Source: Thermodesulfitimonas autotrophica (GTDB lineage: Bacteria > Bacillota > Desulfotomaculia > Desulfotomaculales > Ammonificaceae). Taken from it: a stretch of 64,000 bases of DNA. The stretch spans positions 690,460-754,459 of the forward strand of contig NZ_RKRE01000001.1 of the NCBI RefSeq assembly GCF_003815015.1. The letters are read 5' to 3'. The notes under the pieces were generated by a model. It ran no database searches. It was not told where the DNA came from and was given only the letters and a program-made list of their open reading frames with translations. The position numbers and the translations under genes are program-made. Below, in pieces: positions 14,573 to 23,182 of the stretch. How positions within the stretch are numbered: the first letter of the stretch is position 1; each line of letters starts with the position of its first letter.

Positions 14573-16889
14573 CCTCTGTATGATCACCCGCAACGAAGCC
14601 GAAAATATTGGTCGTTGTCTCGAAAGCGTTCGGGAGTTTGTGGACGAGATCGTGGTCGTCGACACCGGTTCGGTTGACGATACCACGGCGGTTGCGGCCG
14701 GATACGGCGCAAAGGTCATTACCACCGTGTGGCAGCACGACTTTGCGGCCGCCCGCAATCTTTCGCTTGCCCACGCTACGGGCGACTGGATCTTCTTTCT
14801 CGACGCCGACGAGGAACTCGCGCCAGAAAGCGGGTCCGCGCTTACGCGCCTTGCACGCACAGGCGATAAAGAAGCCTATTTCGCCCTGATTACCAACCTG
14901 CTTCCCGGCGGGGCCGAACTCACGGCACCGAGCATCCGCCTTTTCCGCAACCGGGAGGGCTACCGCTTTAGAGGAAGGCTCCACGAACAGGTCGTAGACT
15001 CGATCCTCGCCCATGCCGGACAGCAGCGGATCGGCCAGGCGCCAATCCGGATTCTCCACCACGGCTACGACCCGGCCACTTTTAATATCCAGGCCAAGAT
15101 CAGGAGAAACCTTGCTATCCTTGAGCGTTACCCGCCCGAGGAGCGAGACAGTTTTTTTTACTACAACCTGGGGACCGAGTACCTGCGCCTCGGTAGGTGG
15201 AAGGAGGCGCTCGCGAACTACCGGGAGGCACTCCGGCTCACCCACCCGGCGAAGATCTACGGTCCCATTCTCGTCAAGCGGACGATCAACGCCCTAATGG
15301 CGCTCAGGCGGTTCCGGGAAGCCGTCGGCCACCTTCGTTACTACCAAACCCTTTACCCCGACTTCCGGGACCTCGTCTTTCTCGAAGCCCTCTGCCACCT
15401 GGAGACCGGGCGCTATACCGAAGCGCAGGAGTGCCTCCGGCGTTACGGCGTACTGCCCCCGCCCCCAATCTGGTATCCCGTGGAAAAATGGCCTGAGCCT
15501 CCGGAAACCCTTGCCGCCCGGATCAGGCCCCTGGTGCGCCGCAGGGAAGGCCCGCCGCTCAGCGTATGTATCATCGGCCGGGACGAGGCCTCCTGCATTG
15601 GTGCTTGCATCAAAAGCGTCGCCGAAATCGCCGCCGAAATCATCTTTATCGATACCGGCTCCACCGACCAAACGCCCTACCTCGCCTACCAGCTCGGTGC
15701 TAAAGTTCACCGCGCGTCCTGGCAGAATAACTTCGGCACCGCCCGGAACCTCGCGCTCGCCGCAGCCACCGGCGAATGGATTCTGGTACTCGACGCCGAC
15801 GAAGTCCTCCAGGAGGCAAGCCGTAACGCGCTCCCGGAGCTGTTGAAAGCGGCCGATCGGGATGCTTACCTGCTCCCCATCCGCACCTTTCTTGACCGCA
15901 GACTTTCGCTGCTGAACTGTTACCTGAAGGGAAGCTGCCGCCTCTTCCGGAATAGAAACTACCGCTACCAGGATGCGGTTGACGAAACCATCCTCCCGGC
16001 GGTCGAAGCAGCCGGCGGTACGGTAGGCTGTGCGCCTATTACCGTCGACCACCTGCATTTTCTCAGGCCGGAGAAGGAAATTGCCCGCAGACGGGCGTGG
16101 AAGATCGCCGCGATCAGGGAGCATCTCACAAGCGCACCCGCCGAGCAATGCTGCGCCCTCGGCAGGGAGTCTTTTTACGCCCGGGACTTCACCGCCGCCA
16201 CGCAATACTTGGGGGAAGCGTACCAGACCCTCGCCAAGAGCGCGCCACCCGACATCTTTGCGTTATACGCCCTGGCGCTGATAAACACCGGCAACTACGC
16301 TCAGGCCATAGCGGTCCTGACCGAAGGAGTGGCGATTCACCCCGACTATACCGATCTTCTTTACCTCCTGGCCGTCGCTTGCTTTCAGCGTGGCGACCTT
16401 GGCACGGCCGAACAGCTTTTCCGTCGCTGTCTGGCGCTGGGTGATGCGCCGTGGGAGAAGTACCTCGTAACCCCAGGCGCCGGTAGCTACAGGGTCTTAC
16501 TCTCGCTCGGCCCGCTTTACGCGCGCACCGGGAGGACCAAAGAGGCAATCGCGACGCTCCTGGAGGCGGCTAGGCACCCCGCAGCTTTCGAGCCAGCGGT
16601 CGAAAGCCTCACCATATTGCGGGAAGAGCTTGGTGTCCCGCCCGATCAGTTTCTCTCAGAAAAGGGTCTCTGCAACACCCGCAGCCTCAGCGCCGTAGCG
16701 CAGACCCTGGCCAGAACCGGGCAGTTTGCGGAAAGCCTCTACTATCTCTTACTGGCGAGCAAAGAGAGTGAAAAAGAACCCCCGCCGGGGGATTTCGCGC
16801 CCCTTCTCCAGGCAATGGAGACACTACGCACGGCATTCTGGCACCACTTTAGGCTCGTGGGGAATCAGGAGGGTTGTTCGGGCGGCTGA
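14553..16889 (+). CDS. Double-GT2 glycosyltransferase with TPR repeats
   Basis: A 778-residue protein with two GT2 modules. The first (about 5-190) has SLCMITRNEAEN, IVVVDTGSVDDTT, FFLDADEEL and FRGRLHEQV; TPR-like helices follow. The second (about 335-540) has SVCIIGRDEAS, IIFIDTGSTDQTP, ILVLDADEVL and YQDAVDETI, then a second TPR stretch to the end. Both modules keep the DxD, so both may be active. GTG 14553 lies nine bases after AAAGGAGG. The arrangement looks like an internal duplication of a GT2-TPR gene and could build a disaccharide or act on two sites (inference). Confidence 0.85.
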   Translation: MGVPRLSLCMITRNEAENIGRCLESVREFVDEIVVVDTGSVDDTTAVAAGYGAKVITTVWQHDFAAARNLSLAHATGDWIFFLDADEELAPESGSALTRLARTGDKEAYFALITNLLPGGAELTAPSIRLFRNREGYRFRGRLHEQVVDSILAHAGQQRIGQAPIRILHHGYDPATFNIQAKIRRNLAILERYPPEERDSFFYYNLGTEYLRLGRWKEALANYREALRLTHPAKIYGPILVKRTINALMALRRFREAVGHLRYYQTLYPDFRDLVFLEALCHLETGRYTEAQECLRRYGVLPPPPIWYPVEKWPEPPETLAARIRPLVRRREGPPLSVCIIGRDEASCIGACIKSVAEIAAEIIFIDTGSTDQTPYLAYQLGAKVHRASWQNNFGTARNLALAAATGEWILVLDADEVLQEASRNALPELLKAADRDAYLLPIRTFLDRRLSLLNCYLKGSCRLFRNRNYRYQDAVDETILPAVEAAGGTVGCAPITVDHLHFLRPEKEIARRRAWKIAAIREHLTSAPAEQCCALGRESFYARDFTAATQYLGEAYQTLAKSAPPDIFALYALALINTGNYAQAIAVLTEGVAIHPDYTDLLYLLAVACFQRGDLGTAEQLFRRCLALGDAPWEKYLVTPGAGSYRVLLSLGPLYARTGRTKEAIATLLEAARHPAAFEPAVESLTILREELGVPPDQFLSEKGLCNTRSLSAVAQTLARTGQFAESLYYLLLASKESEKEPPPGDFAPLLQAMETLRTAFWHHFRLVGNQEGCSGG

Positions 16890-16956
16890 TTCTCGGGAAC
16901 ACCCGCCCGAACCCACGCCGGCTTACGCATTTTCAGGGGCACAAACCCCTCTCAAC

Positions 16957-17352
16957 TCACAGCAGCCCCAGCTCCTTCTTTCTGGGTGCGCAGACCTGCT
17001 CCCAGTCGCACCCCGCGCAAAAGGCCGCAAACCAGCCGGGAGGCGTTGCCGCCACCTTCTCCTTTACCGCCGCCCAGCGCACCCGCTCGCCCACTTTGAC
17101 ACCAAGGTGCGCCGCCGCCGCTGCATCCATTTTCCTGATTTCGGCGTCCACGCCCGGCTTGGCCTGACACTTGTCACCTTCAAGCGTCGGGCAGGCGCGG
17201 CAGACATCATCCGCTCCGGCGACAAGCTCGACCTCTTCGCCCGCTTGGGCCCGCTCCATCACTTCCCGCAGGTTTGCGACGAATTCCTGGCTGTACCCTT
17301 CACCCCGGAAAAAGTGCAGGCAGATCAGGTGGTGCCCCCGCAGTTTAAGCAA
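16957..17352 (-). CDS. DUF1284 cysteine-containing protein
   Basis: A 131-residue protein with the DUF1284 hallmark RGHHLICLHFFRGEGYS near the N-terminus and later cysteines in VCRACP, DKCQ, FCAGCDW and VC, probably binding an iron-sulfur cluster. Function is not established for the family. It ends the leftward run that begins with moeA, 22 bp after lgt, and converges on the double-GT2 gene. Confidence 0.85.
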   Translation of the reverse strand: MLKLRGHHLICLHFFRGEGYSQEFVANLREVMERAQAGEEVELVAGADDVCRACPTLEGDKCQAKPGVDAEIRKMDAAAAAHLGVKVGERVRWAAVKEKVAATPPGWFAAFCAGCDWEQVCAPRKKELGLL

Positions 17353-17374
17353 GCGAACCCCTCCCTAATCTCCC

Positions 17375-18112
17375 TCACGGCCGTGTACCGCGCCACTTAA
17401 CTGCCAGGACTACCAGGGCCGCACCGGCCACTAGCAGGCTGGCAACCTGGCCGAGGGTAAGGTAGGCACCCGCCGGCGGCGAGACGCGGAAGAAATCAAT
17501 GAAAAACCGGTAAGCGCTGTAAAAAATTAGGTAGAGAATAGCTAACTGCCCAGCAAAACGCTGGCGCCGGCGAAAATAGAGGAGCGCGCCGAAAATCAGC
17601 GCCCCGAGAAGAACGGCGTAAAGCTGGGTCGGGTGGCGGGGCACGCCGTCAAAGGGGAAGGCCACCGCCCAGGGAACCGTAGTCGGTTTCCCGTAACAGC
17701 AGCCGTTCAAGAAACAGCCGATGCGGGCAAAGGGGTAGCCCGCGGCCGCTCCAAAAGCCGCAACGTCGGCTATATCGCCAAAGCGCAGGCCGCCTCTCCG
17801 GCCGTAAAGCCACATTAAGGGAACCGCCACGATTACCGCGCCGTAGAAGGAGAGGCCGCCGTCCCACACCCGGACAATCTCCTGCGGGTGCGCCGCAAAG
17901 TAGGGCCATTCAATCAGCACATAGGCAATGCGGCTCCCGATTATACCACCAACAACGAGGAGTATGGTCAGGTTGAGGACGAAATCCGGGTCGATCCCCC
18001 GCCGCTTCGCCTCCCGCTCCCCGGCAAGTAGCCCCACTAAAACGGCCACCGCTAGCATTACGCCGTAGCTGTGCACCGCAAAATTACCGATGTGAAAGAG
18101 AACCGGCCACAT
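17375..18112 (-). CDS. lgt: Phosphatidylglycerol-prolipoprotein diacylglyceryl transferase
   Basis: Lgt attaches diacylglycerol from phosphatidylglycerol to the lipobox cysteine of prelipoproteins in the membrane. The 245 residues contain about seven hydrophobic spans, the N-terminal HIGNFAVHSYGVMLA, GGLSFYGA, the signature-region variant ARIGCFLNGCCYG and HPTQLYA. Length is typical of short Firmicute Lgt proteins. It lies 37 bp after the moaB/mog gene in the same direction and may share its transcript without a functional tie. Confidence 0.92.
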   Translation of the reverse strand: MWPVLFHIGNFAVHSYGVMLAVAVLVGLLAGEREAKRRGIDPDFVLNLTILLVVGGIIGSRIAYVLIEWPYFAAHPQEIVRVWDGGLSFYGAVIVAVPLMWLYGRRGGLRFGDIADVAAFGAAAGYPFARIGCFLNGCCYGKPTTVPWAVAFPFDGVPRHPTQLYAVLLGALIFGALLYFRRRQRFAGQLAILYLIFYSAYRFFIDFFRVSPPAGAYLTLGQVASLLVAGAALVVLAVKWRGTRP

Positions 18113-18149
18113 CCTTATTCTGCCTTCTTCGCCGAATTTATTTACCCGT

Positions 18150-18641
18150 TTATTCTTTGCGCGCGCACTCCTGCTCCCGACCCGTCAGCACCCCCAGCGC
18201 GTGGCCGAGAACCGGCAAGATCACCCCGAGGCACTCCCGGACCGCCTGGGGGCTTCCCGGAAGATTCACGATCAGCGTCTTCCCCCTGATCCCGGCCACG
18301 GCCCGGCTCAGAATGGCCCGGGGGGTAATCTTGAAGGTTTCCCACCGCATCGCCTCGGCAAGCCCCGGTACCTCCCGTTCAATCACGGCAAGGGTCGCTT
18401 CCGGTGTGTTGTCGCGGGGACCCAGCCCCGTGCCACCCGTGGTCAAAACCAGGTCTACTCCTGCCGTAACGAAGTCGAGGAGCGTGCCCGTGATCGCTGC
18501 CAGGTCGTCACTCACAATCCGGATCTCGTCTACCTGCCACCCCTGGTCCGCCACCAGTTCCTTCACTGCTTGCCCGCTTAAGTCTTCCCGTTCACCCCGG
18601 GCACCTTTATCGCTCACCGTTAGCACCGCAACCCGGAACAA
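18150..18641 (-). CDS. MogA/MoaB-family molybdopterin adenylyltransferase
   Basis: A 163-residue MoCF_biosynth-domain protein. It would adenylylate molybdopterin before metal insertion. LTVSDKGARGEREDLSG, LTTGGTGLGPRDNTPEAT and IVNLPGSPQAVRECL mark the substrate and nucleotide sites. It follows moaC by 38 bp in a molybdenum-cofactor operon. MoaB and MogA cannot be separated by sequence here. Confidence 0.9.
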   Translation of the reverse strand: MFRVAVLTVSDKGARGEREDLSGQAVKELVADQGWQVDEIRIVSDDLAAITGTLLDFVTAGVDLVLTTGGTGLGPRDNTPEATLAVIEREVPGLAEAMRWETFKITPRAILSRAVAGIRGKTLIVNLPGSPQAVRECLGVILPVLGHALGVLTGREQECARKE

Positions 18642-18679
18642 GGCGATCCCTCCTTTTTTAAACCTTAAAAAGTCCGCTG

Positions 18680-19159
18680 CTACGCACCGCCGCGCCGGTA
18701 AACCCCGCTCTTCCCGCCAGCCTTATACTCCAAGCGGATCTCCTGAATCACCGCTTCCCGGTCGACCGCCTTGACCATATCGTATAAAGTCAGCGCGGCC
18801 ACCGCAACCGCCGTCAACGCCTCCATCTCCGCGCCGGTCCGGTCCATCGCCTTCACCCGGGCCGTTATCTCCACCCGGCTTGCCGCCTCATTCAACATAA
18901 AGTCCACCGCCACGCTTGTAAGCCGCACCGGGTGACAGAGCGGCACCAGCCGTGGCGTTTCCTTGGCCGCCATAATTCCCGCCACCCGAGCGACCGCCAG
19001 CACGTCCCCCTTTGGCATATCACCCGCCGCAATCAGACGCAGTGTCTCGGGCCGCACTCGCACCGCCCCGAAAGCCGCCGCCTCCCGCAAGGTCTCCGGT
19101 TTCTCCTCTACCGCTACCATCCGCGCCCGTCCGGCAGCATCGAGATGGGTGAGCTCCAC
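18680..19159 (-). CDS. moaC: Cyclic pyranopterin monophosphate synthase
   Basis: MoaC converts the MoaA product to cyclic pyranopterin monophosphate, an early molybdenum-cofactor step. The 159 residues carry [39 protein letters not shown] and [11 protein letters not shown], which are the conserved active-site stretches. GTG 19159 has GGGAGGG upstream. No moaA, moaD or moaE is in view, so the rest of the pathway must lie elsewhere. Confidence 0.95.
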   Translation of the reverse strand: MELTHLDAAGRARMVAVEEKPETLREAAAFGAVRVRPETLRLIAAGDMPKGDVLAVARVAGIMAAKETPRLVPLCHPVRLTSVAVDFMLNEAASRVEITARVKAMDRTGAEMEALTAVAVAALTLYDMVKAVDREAVIQEIRLEYKAGGKSGVYRRGGA

Positions 19160-19226
19160 TCACAATCCCTCCCGTCAAAGTATGCTTTCCCGAAGCCAAA
19201 GCCCCCGGCCGCAAAAACCGGACGTT

Positions 19227-21152
19227 TTACTCCTGAACGTAAAGCACCTGCCCGCAGTCGCGCAGGTCGTAGCCCCCGCGGGCGAGCACGGCCGCCCGGA
19301 ACTCCGGGTCCCCGAGCACCACGCGCAGCCGCTCCCCTACTTTGCCCTCCCAGTGCTCCTTTAAGACACAAAGGTCGTAACGCTCCTCCGCCACCGGTAC
19401 GAAGTCGAGCCCGAGCGCTACCGCTGCCGCCCTGATACCCAGACCTACGTCAGCAGTGCCGCCCGCTACCGCCGCCGCGACCGCCATGTGAGTGTACTCC
19501 TCCCGCTGGTAACCCGTGATCCGTTGGGGATCAAGCCCTAACCGGCGCAGGTGAAAATCGAGGAGCACCCGCGTGCCCGCACCCCGCTGCCGGTTCACAA
19601 AACGGACCTCCTCCCGGAGCAGGTCAGAAAAGTCCCTAATTCCCTTCGGGTTCCCCGGTATCACAATGAACCCCTGCTCCCGGTAGGAAAGGTTCACCAG
19701 CACCACCGGCACGCCCGCGAGATAACGCTGGACATACGGAACGTTATACTCCCCCGTTTCCTCGTCCAAAAGGTGGGTCCCCGCCGCGTGGGCCTCGCCC
19801 CGCTTGACCGCCAGCAGCCCCCCGAGACTCCCTACGTGGGCAGAAGAGAGAGTCGCCTCCGGGAACTTCAGGCGCAGAAAGTTGGCGATGATGTCTAACG
19901 CCAGATCGTGGCTGCCGATAATAACAATCGTCTCCTCAATTTCCCGCCGGGTGCGTAAAAGCTCCACCGTTACCACGCTGCCGGCCTCGAATCCTTCCGC
20001 GAAGCGCGGCACCCGCAAAATCCCGTCCGCTTGGACGAGGGTCATTAAGCGGCCCGCCCCTCGCCCGAGCGGCGTAGCGACGATTTTTTCCCCGGTGCGC
20101 CCAAGCTTCACCCGGACAAACTCCTCCACACCCGCCGGCGAGACCACCCGCCGGGAAAGAGTTGCCGCCACCTTTTCCCGGTCCGGAACCACCCGCCCCT
20201 GTTTGGCGAAGATGACTGGCCGGGCAAAAAGTTCAGCGTTCAGAACTGTCGAAACCGGGTAGCCGGGAAGGCCGATAAAAGGCTTTCCCGCAACAGCCCC
20301 GAGGACGACCGGTTTCCCCGGCTTGATTGCCACCCCGTGTGCAAAAAGGGTCCCGCACGCGCGCACGACAGCGGCGGTGAAGTCCTCCCGCCCTGCCGAA
20401 GCCCCGGCGATGGTCAAGACCATGTCATATTCCGCCGCCGCCCGGCTAACCGCGTCTTTGAGGGCGGCGAAATCGTCCGGAATGATCTCGTGGCGGACGG
20501 GAACCCCACCCCATTCCCGCACCATTGCCGCCAGCATCGGGCTGTTAAAGTCGACAATGTCACCGGGCTTAAGCGCCGTCCCCGGTGCCACGACCTCTGT
20601 GCCGGTAGGAATAAGTGCTACCCGGGGCTGGGGGTGAACGGCCACCGTGGTAACCCCGCCCGCCAGCAGCGCCCCCACATCCACCGGCCGGATGGAGTAG
20701 TTCGCCGGCAGCAACATCTCCGTCGCCACCACGTCTTCCCCCATGACCCGGACATTCTGGTAGGGGAAAACCGCCGCCGTGATCTCGATCACATCCGGCG
20801 TCACCGCATGGGTATCCTCCACCATGATCACCGCGTCGCACCCTTCCGGCAGCACGTCTCCCGTATCGACGGGGAACGCCTCCTCGCCCACCCGCAAACG
20901 GAGCGGCGACTGCTCGGTTGCCCCGAAGGTCCGCCGGGCCTGCACCGCGTACCCGTCCATGGCCGCAGCGTGGAAATGGGGGTGCGAAACTGCAGCGAAA
21001 ACAGGGCCCGCCGTCACCCGGCCGCAGGACGCCGCTACGGGAACAGTTTCTGCCGGCCCCGGATCCAAGGCTCCCAAGTTCCGCAAGAATTCCCAATAGC
21101 CGGCCAGCGCTTCCTCTAGTGGTTTTTCTTCAAGAAATATTTCGCGTTTCAT
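19227..21152 (-). CDS. MoeA-like molybdotransferase fused to a periplasmic-binding-protein-like domain
   Basis: About 641 residues. The first 400 are a MoeA domain (HFHAAAMDGYAV, DTGDVLPEGCDAVIMVEDT, GTEVVAPG, GASAGREDF, KPGKPVVLGAVAGKPFIGLPG). From about 410 onward is a PBP-superfamily domain of the type seen in ModE-like and MoeA fusions (IIGSHDLALDIIANFL, VNRQRGAGTRVLLD, GTADVGLGIRAAA). The fused domain may sense molybdate, tungstate or a cofactor intermediate; this is inferred. ATG 21152 follows GGGAGGGG. A TTG 15 bases earlier overlaps that ribosome site. It sits 11 bp after moeA. Confidence 0.9.
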   Translation of the reverse strand: MKREIFLEEKPLEEALAGYWEFLRNLGALDPGPAETVPVAASCGRVTAGPVFAAVSHPHFHAAAMDGYAVQARRTFGATEQSPLRLRVGEEAFPVDTGDVLPEGCDAVIMVEDTHAVTPDVIEITAAVFPYQNVRVMGEDVVATEMLLPANYSIRPVDVGALLAGGVTTVAVHPQPRVALIPTGTEVVAPGTALKPGDIVDFNSPMLAAMVREWGGVPVRHEIIPDDFAALKDAVSRAAAEYDMVLTIAGASAGREDFTAAVVRACGTLFAHGVAIKPGKPVVLGAVAGKPFIGLPGYPVSTVLNAELFARPVIFAKQGRVVPDREKVAATLSRRVVSPAGVEEFVRVKLGRTGEKIVATPLGRGAGRLMTLVQADGILRVPRFAEGFEAGSVVTVELLRTRREIEETIVIIGSHDLALDIIANFLRLKFPEATLSSAHVGSLGGLLAVKRGEAHAAGTHLLDEETGEYNVPYVQRYLAGVPVVLVNLSYREQGFIVIPGNPKGIRDFSDLLREEVRFVNRQRGAGTRVLLDFHLRRLGLDPQRITGYQREEYTHMAVAAAVAGGTADVGLGIRAAAVALGLDFVPVAEERYDLCVLKEHWEGKVGERLRVVLGDPEFRAAVLARGGYDLRDCGQVLYVQE

Positions 21153-21163
21153 CCGCCCCTCCC

Positions 21164-22372
21164 TCAAAGCAAGAAAAAGTCCACCATCTCGCCTGCCTCG
21201 GCCCCGGCAACATCGAGGGGCAACCGGATGAGCCCCTCCGCTTCGCTCAAGGTGGCAATGAGCCCCGATTTTCCTAAAATCGGCTCTGCGACCAGGACAC
21301 CGTTTTCGACCACCAGGCGCGCCCGGAAATAATCTTCCCGTCCCGGCGCGGAGCGGAGCGAGCGACCCAGCCGCACCTTGAGCGGCACACGATCTATCCT
21401 CTCCGGCTCTAAAAGCGGCCGGACCAGGAACTCAAAGACCACCAGGGCCGAAACTGGGTGGCCCGGCAGGCCTACGACCAGCCTTCCATTTACTACAGCA
21501 CCCACCGTGGGTTTGCCGGGCTTCACCGCCAGCCCGTGGAAGAGCACTTCCGCCCCCGGAAGCGCTGCCACCGCCCGGAGCGTCAGGTCTCGTACCCCAA
21601 CCGAGCTGCCCCCGGTAAGAAGCACCATCTCAGCCGCTGCCAACGCCTCCGATAGGACTTCCTCCAACGCGCTCAGCTCGTCCCGCACCACGCCGAAAAC
21701 GACCGGCACCCCACCGGCCGCGCAAACCGCAGCGGCAAGCGCCGGCGTATTCACGTCCCGCACCTGCCCCGGCGCAGGCGTCGCTTCAATCCCCACGATT
21801 TCGTCACCCGTGCCGATAATCCCGACGACAGGCCGTTTTGCGACTGACACCCGCGCCACCCCGCAAGCGGCAAGGAGCCCGATATCTTGCGGCCGCAACC
21901 TCCTGCCCGCCGGCAAAATTACCGCACCCGCCCGGACGTCATCCCCCCGCCGGACCACGTTTTCCTCTGGCGCCACGGGGCGAAGGACCGCAACCATATC
22001 TGAGCTAACTTCTTCCGTATGTTCTACCATCACGACGGCATCGGCTCCCTCCGGCAGCATCCCGCCCGTCGGGATCCGCCAGGCCTCGCCCGGCCCAACC
22101 CGCCCGTTAGGAGCCTGGCCCATCAATACTTCGCCGGTTACCCGGAGATAGGCAGGCAGCCCTTCCGAGGCCCCGAAAGTATCCGCAGCCCGAACCGCGA
22201 AGCCATCCATCGTCGCCCGGTCAAAGCCCGGCACGTCTTCCCGTGCCTGCACGGGCCCGGACAGCACCCGCCCAAGCGCCTCCGCCAGCGGGACCTCCTC
22301 GCAAGGCAGGGGGCACAGGCGCTCCGCTAACTTTTGCCGCGCCGCCGCAAGCGTAAGCGTGGTGAAGAGCAA
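21164..22372 (-). CDS. moeA: Molybdopterin molybdenumtransferase MoeA
   Basis: MoeA inserts molybdate (or tungstate) into adenylylated molybdopterin. About 402 residues show PGFDRATMDGFAVRA, PTGGMLPEGADAVVMVEHT, GIIGTGDEIV, LLTGGSSVGVRDL and KPGKPTVGAVVNGRLVVGLPG. The start is best placed at TTG 22372 behind GGAGGCGGGAAA; an upstream start at 22414 lies between that and the promoter -10. It is the first gene of the operon. Two MoeA proteins side by side may serve Mo versus W, as proposed for other anaerobes. Confidence 0.93.
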   Translation of the reverse strand: MLFTTLTLAAARQKLAERLCPLPCEEVPLAEALGRVLSGPVQAREDVPGFDRATMDGFAVRAADTFGASEGLPAYLRVTGEVLMGQAPNGRVGPGEAWRIPTGGMLPEGADAVVMVEHTEEVSSDMVAVLRPVAPEENVVRRGDDVRAGAVILPAGRRLRPQDIGLLAACGVARVSVAKRPVVGIIGTGDEIVGIEATPAPGQVRDVNTPALAAAVCAAGGVPVVFGVVRDELSALEEVLSEALAAAEMVLLTGGSSVGVRDLTLRAVAALPGAEVLFHGLAVKPGKPTVGAVVNGRLVVGLPGHPVSALVVFEFLVRPLLEPERIDRVPLKVRLGRSLRSAPGREDYFRARLVVENGVLVAEPILGKSGLIATLSEAEGLIRLPLDVAGAEAGEMVDFFLL

Positions 22373-22397
22373 TTTCCCGCCTCCGTAGCTCAAAACC

Positions 22398-22434
22398 TGG
22401 GAAAATCGTAGCACAAAACCAGCCCGGTGGTCAA
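22398..22434 (-). promoter_or_regulatory. Promoter of the molybdenum-cofactor operon
   Basis: Minus-strand TTGACC, an 18-base spacer and TACGAT with an upstream TG (extended -10). The start point would be near 22398, about 25 nt before the TTG of moeA. That leaves no room for a Moco riboswitch. Confidence 0.65.
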
Positions 22435-22490
22435 TTAAGAAAGAGCTGCTCTGTCCCTGTTACCCCAGTAAATAGAGCGCCCTTCAGCAG

Positions 22491-23060
22491 TTACCTGGCA
22501 ACGGTGTAACCCGTAGGATAGACCCGGAGGGTATAGCACGCCCGCCCGCAAACGCTCGCGCCAGCGCGGTTTAGCCACCCGCCAAGCGGCGCCGGCTTGA
22601 ACGCCACCAGTTCGGCCCGCCACTGGCGACAATATGCAGCCCCTTCCTGAGAATCCGGGATTACCACCGTCACGCAAGGACCGCCACGCGCCGGCAGCAA
22701 CTCCTCCCAGGCCGGCGCACCCCAGTTCTCCAGAAAACCTTGATCCCCCCGTTTTTGAATGAAGGCCTCGGCCGCTACCGCCCAGCGCCGCGCTAGCTCC
22801 CTTACAAAAGGCTCCGGTGGCGCGGGTTCGCTTAAAATGACAAGATTACCGGAATGCGCCGGGAAATACGGGCTGTAAAACCGCAAAATGCCGGCGTTTC
22901 CCGTAAGGACGGCGAACGGGTCTACGGTTATTCGCAGGTACGTCCCGTAACACGTAACCCTATACTCCCGGACCTCCCGCTGGGGTTCCCCCGCCCAGCA
23001 CGTAGCGGCGACAACCAGCGCGATAAGCAAAGCCCCCGCTAACATGGCCCTCAAACCCAC
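22491..23060 (-). CDS. Secreted protein of unknown function
   Basis: A 189-residue protein with a clear signal peptide: hydrophobic LAGALLIALVVAATCWA and a likely cleavage at about residue 23. The mature part has four to five cysteines (VTCYGTYL, PCVTVV, YCRQW, VCGRACYTL), compatible with disulfides. I do not recognise the family. The GTG at 23060 is preceded by GAGGTGG. It stands alone between the molybdenum operon and ytaF, both in the same direction. Confidence 0.7.
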   Translation of the reverse strand: MGLRAMLAGALLIALVVAATCWAGEPQREVREYRVTCYGTYLRITVDPFAVLTGNAGILRFYSPYFPAHSGNLVILSEPAPPEPFVRELARRWAVAAEAFIQKRGDQGFLENWGAPAWEELLPARGGPCVTVVIPDSQEGAAYCRQWRAELVAFKPAPLGGWLNRAGASVCGRACYTLRVYPTGYTVAR

Positions 23061-23128
23061 AGCCTACCACCTCACTCTTTATTCTCCCACCGCGCCTTCG
23101 CCCGCTACCCGTAATGATAGTTTTCCCG

Positions 23129-23157
23129 AAAAAAGAAAAGGCCGCGCTAACGCAGCC
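23129..23157 (-). terminator. Rho-independent terminator of ytaF
   Basis: On the minus strand GGCTGCG and CGCGGCC form a seven-pair stem (one G-U) with a TTAG loop, followed by TTTTCTTTTTT. It is 26 bp beyond the ytaF stop. Confidence 0.8.
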
Positions 23158-23182
23158 GTGTACAGCGAAAAATGCCGCTCCC

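Noticed and set aside
7250-16889. Glycocin (sublancin-like) bacteriocin cluster
   Set aside because: The GT2-TPR enzymes resemble SunS, but there is no short leader peptide, no peptidase-containing ABC transporter and no thioredoxin-like gene nearby.
22373-22490. Molybdenum-cofactor riboswitch before moeA
   Set aside because: The promoter lies about 25 nt before the start codon, leaving too short a leader.
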